A stretch of DNA of 64,000 nt from Piscinibacter caeni (GTDB lineage Bacteria; Pseudomonadota; Gammaproteobacteria; Burkholderiales; Burkholderiaceae_C): positions 53,330 to 117,329 of the forward strand of contig KZ836107.1 in the NCBI GenBank assembly GCA_003265685.1, given 5' to 3'. This document shows positions 62,194 through 64,000 of the stretch, in pieces. Under the pieces are notes generated by a model that did no database searches, had not been told where the DNA came from, and worked only from the letters and a program-made list of their open reading frames with translations. Each line of letters starts with the position of its first letter. Position 1 is the first letter of the stretch. The position numbers and the translations under genes were made by a program.

Positions 62194-62340
62194 GCCCGAG
62201 GGTGCGCTCCTGCGGCGCAGTCCGGCCCGCGTGGCGCTGGTCCAGCTGCCGGGCACCGCCGGCCGGCGCCCGCACGCCCAAGCCAGCACGTCATCCACCA
62301 ACCCGCGTTCCTCTTTCCACGCTCAACCGATGAGGTTTCC

Positions 62341-62697
62341 ATGACCACCACCACCCTTGCCGCTCCCCCGTTCACCCGCCGCGCAGCACGCCGGCCCTGG
62401 ACCATCGCCGCCCTGCTGTGCCTGATCGCGCTCGGCCTGGGCATTGCCTTCCCCGGCCACGCGCTGGACCTGGTCGCCTTCACCGGCATCACCGGCCCGC
62501 TGACATCCGCACTCACCGCCATCGCGAGCCTCGGCCCCGGCATCAAGGCGCTGGTCGGGTTCGTGGGCTTCGTCGTCGCGCTGATCTCGCTGGCGGCGCT
62601 GCGCAATTTCGGGCCGGTGCTGTTCTACGTCGGCCTAGCCATCTTCGCCGCCGTTGGCCTGGTCATCGCCGGCGCGATCATGGGCGCGGTTGTCTGA
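62341..62697 (+). CDS. TIGR03745/DUF2976-type ICE membrane protein
   Basis: A 118-residue membrane protein. A first hydrophobic segment (TIAALLCLIALGLGIAFPGHALD) may be a signal. Two helices follow (IKALVGFVGFVVALISLAAL and VLFYVGLAIFAAVGLVIAGAIMG). The size and gene order fit the pilin-like TIGR03745 family of ICE type IV secretion. No TIGR03758 gene is seen in the 147-bp gap before it, where I would expect one. Confidence 0.75.
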   Translation: MTTTTLAAPPFTRRAARRPWTIAALLCLIALGLGIAFPGHALDLVAFTGITGPLTSALTAIASLGPGIKALVGFVGFVVALISLAALRNFGPVLFYVGLAIFAAVGLVIAGAIMGAVV

Positions 62698-62737
62698 ACC
62701 GCCCCGGCACGCCCTTCACGCACCGCCCGGAGGCTCC

Positions 62738-63037
62738 ATGCACGCCGACACCTACATCCCGCGGCGCCTCGACGACCAATGGAAGATCGGTTTCTGGGAC
62801 GTCGACGTCGCGGCGCCTGCGCTGTTGGGCCTGTTCATGGGCTACATGTCGGGCTCGAAGCTCTCGTTCGCGCTGTGCTTCGCCGCCGGGCTGTTTACCT
62901 CGCGCTGGATCGCCCGCATCAAGGCCGACAAGCACCCGGCCTTCGCGATCCACTGGCTCTACTGGCACCTGCCGACCAGCCCGCTGACCGCGATGCGCGC
63001 CACGCCGCCCTCGCACATCCGCCGCATGGTCGGCTGA
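62738..63037 (+). CDS. TIGR03750/DUF3487-type conjugal transfer protein
   Basis: A 99-residue TraL-like protein. It starts YIPRRLDDQWKIGFWDVD, then a hydrophobic part (LLGLFMGYMSGSKLSFALCFAAGLFTSRWI) and ends HWLYWHLPTSPLTAMRATPPSHIRRMVG, a close fit to the DUF3487 family. ATG 62738 has AGGAGG-like sequence (CGGAGG) upstream. An upstream in-frame ATG at 62654 lies inside the previous gene. Confidence 0.87.
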   Translation: MHADTYIPRRLDDQWKIGFWDVDVAAPALLGLFMGYMSGSKLSFALCFAAGLFTSRWIARIKADKHPAFAIHWLYWHLPTSPLTAMRATPPSHIRRMVG

Positions 63038-63056
63038 GACCCGGAGCGCGCCCACC

Positions 63057-63623
63057 ATGGACTTCGAACGGCTCAGCGGCGACCTGAAGGAGCTGCGGCG
63101 CCGCAACCGCACGCTCGGCGCGGCGGTCGGCCTGCTGGCGGCCGGCCATGTGCTGGCGCTGGCGGTGGTGCTGAACCTGCTGGGCGCCGTGCGCACGGTG
63201 GTCGTGCCGCCGTCGATCAACAAGTCGTTCTGGGTCACGCGCGACAAGGCCAGCGGCGAGTACCTCGAACAGATGGGCAGCTTCGTCGCCTGGCTGGTGC
63301 TCGACGTGACACCCGCGTCCATCGACTGGAAGAAAGACATCCTGCTCGGCTACGTCGAGCCCGAGCAGCACGGCGGCCTGAAGACCCGGCAGGAGCTCGA
63401 GGCGGCGCGGCTCAAGCGCATCAACGCCAGCACTGCGTTCGCACCGCAGCAGCTGGTGCCCAGCGAGGAAGGCCAGTCGGTGGTGGTGCGCGGCCGGCTG
63501 CGCACGCTCGTCAACGGCGTCGAGACCGCGAACGACCTGAAGGCCTACCTGGTGGAGTTCAGCTACGCCGGTGGCCGCGTGCATCTCAAGACCTTCAAGG
63601 AGCTTCCCCATGCGGCCTCGTAG
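63057..63623 (+). CDS. PFL_4703/TIGR03746 (DUF2895) ICE protein, TraE-like
   Basis: A 188-residue inner-membrane protein of the TraE/VirB5-like position in ICE operons. One membrane helix (AVGLLAAGHVLALAVVLNLLG, about 21-41) precedes a periplasmic domain with RTVVVPPSINKSFWV and YLEQMGSFVAWLVLDVTPASI. GGAG lies upstream of ATG 63057. It overlaps the next gene by 14 bp. Confidence 0.87.
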   Translation: MDFERLSGDLKELRRRNRTLGAAVGLLAAGHVLALAVVLNLLGAVRTVVVPPSINKSFWVTRDKASGEYLEQMGSFVAWLVLDVTPASIDWKKDILLGYVEPEQHGGLKTRQELEAARLKRINASTAFAPQQLVPSEEGQSVVVRGRLRTLVNGVETANDLKAYLVEFSYAGGRVHLKTFKELPHAAS

Positions 63624-64000
63624 CCTCGTAGGCACACGGAGACACGTAGTGGCTGCGCTGATCGTGCTGGCCTGCACTTCGGCGAGCCACGCGCTGCAGA
63701 TCGTCGACGCGCGCGACGGCGTGGCGGTGGAAGCCATCCTCTCGGTCAAGGAGCCGACGCGCATCCGCATCGAGGGTGCGCCGATCACCGATGTCTTCGG
63801 CAACATCCACTCCAGCGCTTGCGGCGGCATGGCCGCTGGCGCGACCGGCTCGCCCGGCTCACCGGTCGCGCCACTTTCACCGGTGGTCAACCCCGCCGGC
63901 GAGATCGTCGTCGAGTGCGACCGCGACAAGGGCGAGATCTACGTGCGGCCGGTCGCCACCGCCAGCGATGGCAGCGCCGCCGCGGGCAAGCCGGTCAACC
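63610..64000 (+). CDS. TIGR03749 (DUF3438) ICE protein, TraK-like (5' part)
   Basis: The first 130 residues of a periplasmic TraK-like protein; the rest lies outside the window. The signal (HVVAALIVLACTSASHA) is followed by LQIVDARDGVAVEAILSVKEPTRIRIEGAPITDVFGNIHSS, the usual opening of the family, and VECDRDKGEIYV. TraK-like proteins anchor the secretion channel at the outer membrane. ATG 63610 lies within the end of the previous gene, so translation is coupled. Confidence 0.82.
   Translation, partial: MRPRSLVGTRRHVVAALIVLACTSASHALQIVDARDGVAVEAILSVKEPTRIRIEGAPITDVFGNIHSSACGGMAAGATGSPGSPVAPLSPVVNPAGEIVVECDRDKGEIYVRPVATASDGSAAAGKPVN

Noticed and set aside
62190..62336. 48-codon frame between the OmpA-like and TIGR03745-like genes
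   Set aside because: It overlaps the previous stop as ATGA, which is attractive, but the product is Arg/Pro-rich with no hydrophobic or family-like segment, so it is not the missing TIGR03758 protein.
1..64000. CRISPR arrays, rRNA or tRNA genes, ICE attachment repeats
   Set aside because: No regularly spaced repeats, no RNA gene sequences and no direct repeat beside the recombinase-like gene were seen by eye.

Overview
The window is GC-rich DNA from a betaproteobacterium, most likely of the order Burkholderiales. The evidence is the gene content: CzcI, CzcE and DUF4148 proteins, a Porin_4-type porin, and a transfer module of the ICEclc/PFGI-1 type. No rRNA, tRNA or CRISPR array was seen. The window begins inside a multicopper oxidase gene and ends inside a conjugation gene. 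Read as a whole it looks like an integrative and conjugative element (ICE), or a metal-resistance island joined to one. Neither chromosomal end could be identified.

About 1-16 kb is a copper region. A minus-strand operon encodes a CopL-like Cys-rich protein, a small His-tailed exported protein, a TolC-type lipoprotein and a multicopper oxidase. It is followed by a small lipoprotein, a DUF4148 protein, a porin, a Sel1-type repeat protein, and two OmpR/histidine-kinase pairs whose kinase genes converge and overlap. A divergent cueR-copA / copZ locus carries two clear MerR-type promoters with 19-bp spacers. About 16-27.5 kb is a cobalt-zinc-cadmium region: czcI, czcC, czcB, czcA, a PII-NG-type gene, small envelope proteins, one decayed lipoprotein paralogue, and czcRS. 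About 27.5-33.3 kb is a cadmium/zinc/lead operon (cadA, DUF3703, lspA, a PCuAC chaperone, dsbB, a dsbA-like gene) controlled by a divergent cadR, then czcE.

About 33.3-44.7 kb is the regulatory and maintenance part of the ICE. It holds a degenerate tyrosine-recombinase-like protein, a LysR regulator, an ACT-domain protein, AlpA, a DUF1845 protein, a GHKL ATPase, a primase/Toprim protein, DUF932, and a FlhD/FlhC-like pair. LysR, AlpA and FlhDC-like genes together match the layout of the BisR-AlpA-BisDC transfer-competence cascade of ICEclc. Intergenic gaps here carry strong GC hairpins.

About 44.8-54.6 kb is the most interesting part. Behind a perfect 23-bp dyad lies a tight DUF4007 / large ATPase / PAPS-reductase operon, the SspB-SspC-SspD set of a single-strand DNA phosphorothioation defence system. 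It is followed by a 781-residue protein with two GHKL ATPase domains and a 657-residue protein with a split receiver domain. No sspA or sspE is present. The GHKL/receiver pair sits where an effector module would be expected, so this may be an undescribed sensor-effector version of Ssp defence.

About 54.9-64 kb holds conjugation genes: a MobH-type relaxase, a TraD coupling ATPase, DUF4400, a lytic transglycosylase, an OmpA-like lipoprotein and four small ICE type IV secretion proteins. An HNH endonuclease gene interrupts this run on the opposite strand.
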